From NCBI GenBank assembly GCA_023807065.1, contig JAJJLU010000471.1, positions 1-39,428 on the forward strand: DNA of 39,428 bases, read 5' to 3'. Every line of letters starts with the position of its first letter. The first letter of the stretch is position 1. Position numbers and translations under genes: made by a program. Below, one piece after another: positions 39,382-39,428 of this stretch. Origin of the DNA: Isotricha intestinalis (lineage: Eukaryota > Ciliophora > Litostomatea > Vestibuliferida > Isotrichidae). The notes under the pieces are model-generated. The model did no database searches, was not told where the DNA came from, and saw only the letters and a program-made list of their open reading frames with translations.

Positions 39382-39428
39382 TTGGGGATTGGGGATTGGG
39401 GATGGGGATTGGGGATTGGGGATTGGGG
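39382..39428 (+). repeat. Telomere, (TTGGGGA)n repeats with one variant unit
   Basis: Seven units of TTGGGGA run to the end of the window with the G-rich strand 5'-to-3' outward, as expected for a right chromosome end. The fourth unit (39403-39408) is TGGGGA, one T short. The seven-base unit differs from the TTGGGG of Tetrahymena and TTAGGG of many eukaryotes. The sequence stops at the last G, so the full array length is not visible. Confidence 0.95.

Noticed and set aside
1..39428. CRISPR array, insertion sequence or prophage
   Set aside because: No spaced direct repeats, transposase, integrase or terminal inverted repeats are seen; gene content is wholly eukaryotic.

Overview
This is a very AT-rich (roughly 80% by eye) nuclear window from a ciliated protist that ends at a chromosome terminus. 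The last ~47 bases are a tandem (TTGGGGA)n array with the G-rich strand running to the end, so the right edge is a telomere. The left edge cuts through a gene. Gene content is eukaryotic: eIF2B gamma, WDR26/Gid7, a polo-like kinase, LMBRD2, an NBR1-like receptor, UBTD and an RSP11/ROPN1L-type RIIa protein. The RIIa protein implies motile cilia. Asn/Lys-rich low-complexity tails, a two-faced C2H2-like finger family, a Cys-rich surface protein and the telomere all suggest a ciliate. The exact lineage is not settled; an AT-rich ciliate with a standard-like code (for example a litostome) is my guess, not something the sequence proves. The complete genes stop at TAA (mostly) or TGA, TAG is not used as a terminator, and none needs an intron.

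Layout. 1-9082: LMBRD2-like membrane protein (partial, minus), an orphan protein, a propeller-like orphan, a 1342-residue Cys-rich multi-pass surface protein and an NBR1-like PB1/ZZ protein. 9130-13600: a DMT-type transporter (minus), a fossil membrane-protein gene, a membrane-anchored aspartic-protease-like protein lacking both catalytic Asp motifs, and a decayed EF-hand-like gene on the minus strand. 13882-22233: a PP2C-like pseudophosphatase with a CCxxxC tail, a UBTD-type ubiquitin-like protein with an MGC lipidation start, a Lys-rich orphan, a small zinc-finger protein, a small secreted or GPI-type protein and a RING membrane E3. 22309-29745: a gene fragment, a TPR-SET lysine methyltransferase, a basic orphan and an SCP/FCP1-type phosphatase with a long Asn-rich tail whose frame is broken by two compensating indels. 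29818-39048: eIF2B gamma, the RIIa protein, Gid7, a basic orphan, a polo-like kinase, another basic orphan, and a small protein with a PP1-docking-like KVSF motif next to the telomere.

The genes are independent transcription units on both strands, often only 47-150 bp apart; there is no operon logic. Recurrent themes are ubiquitin/autophagy (NBR1-like, UBTD, RING, Gid7), phosphoregulation (pseudo-PP2C, SCP phosphatase, PLK, PP1-docking peptide), catalytically dead enzyme folds, and short lipid-anchor-like Cys termini. The longer intergenic stretches hold at least two recognisable gene fossils.
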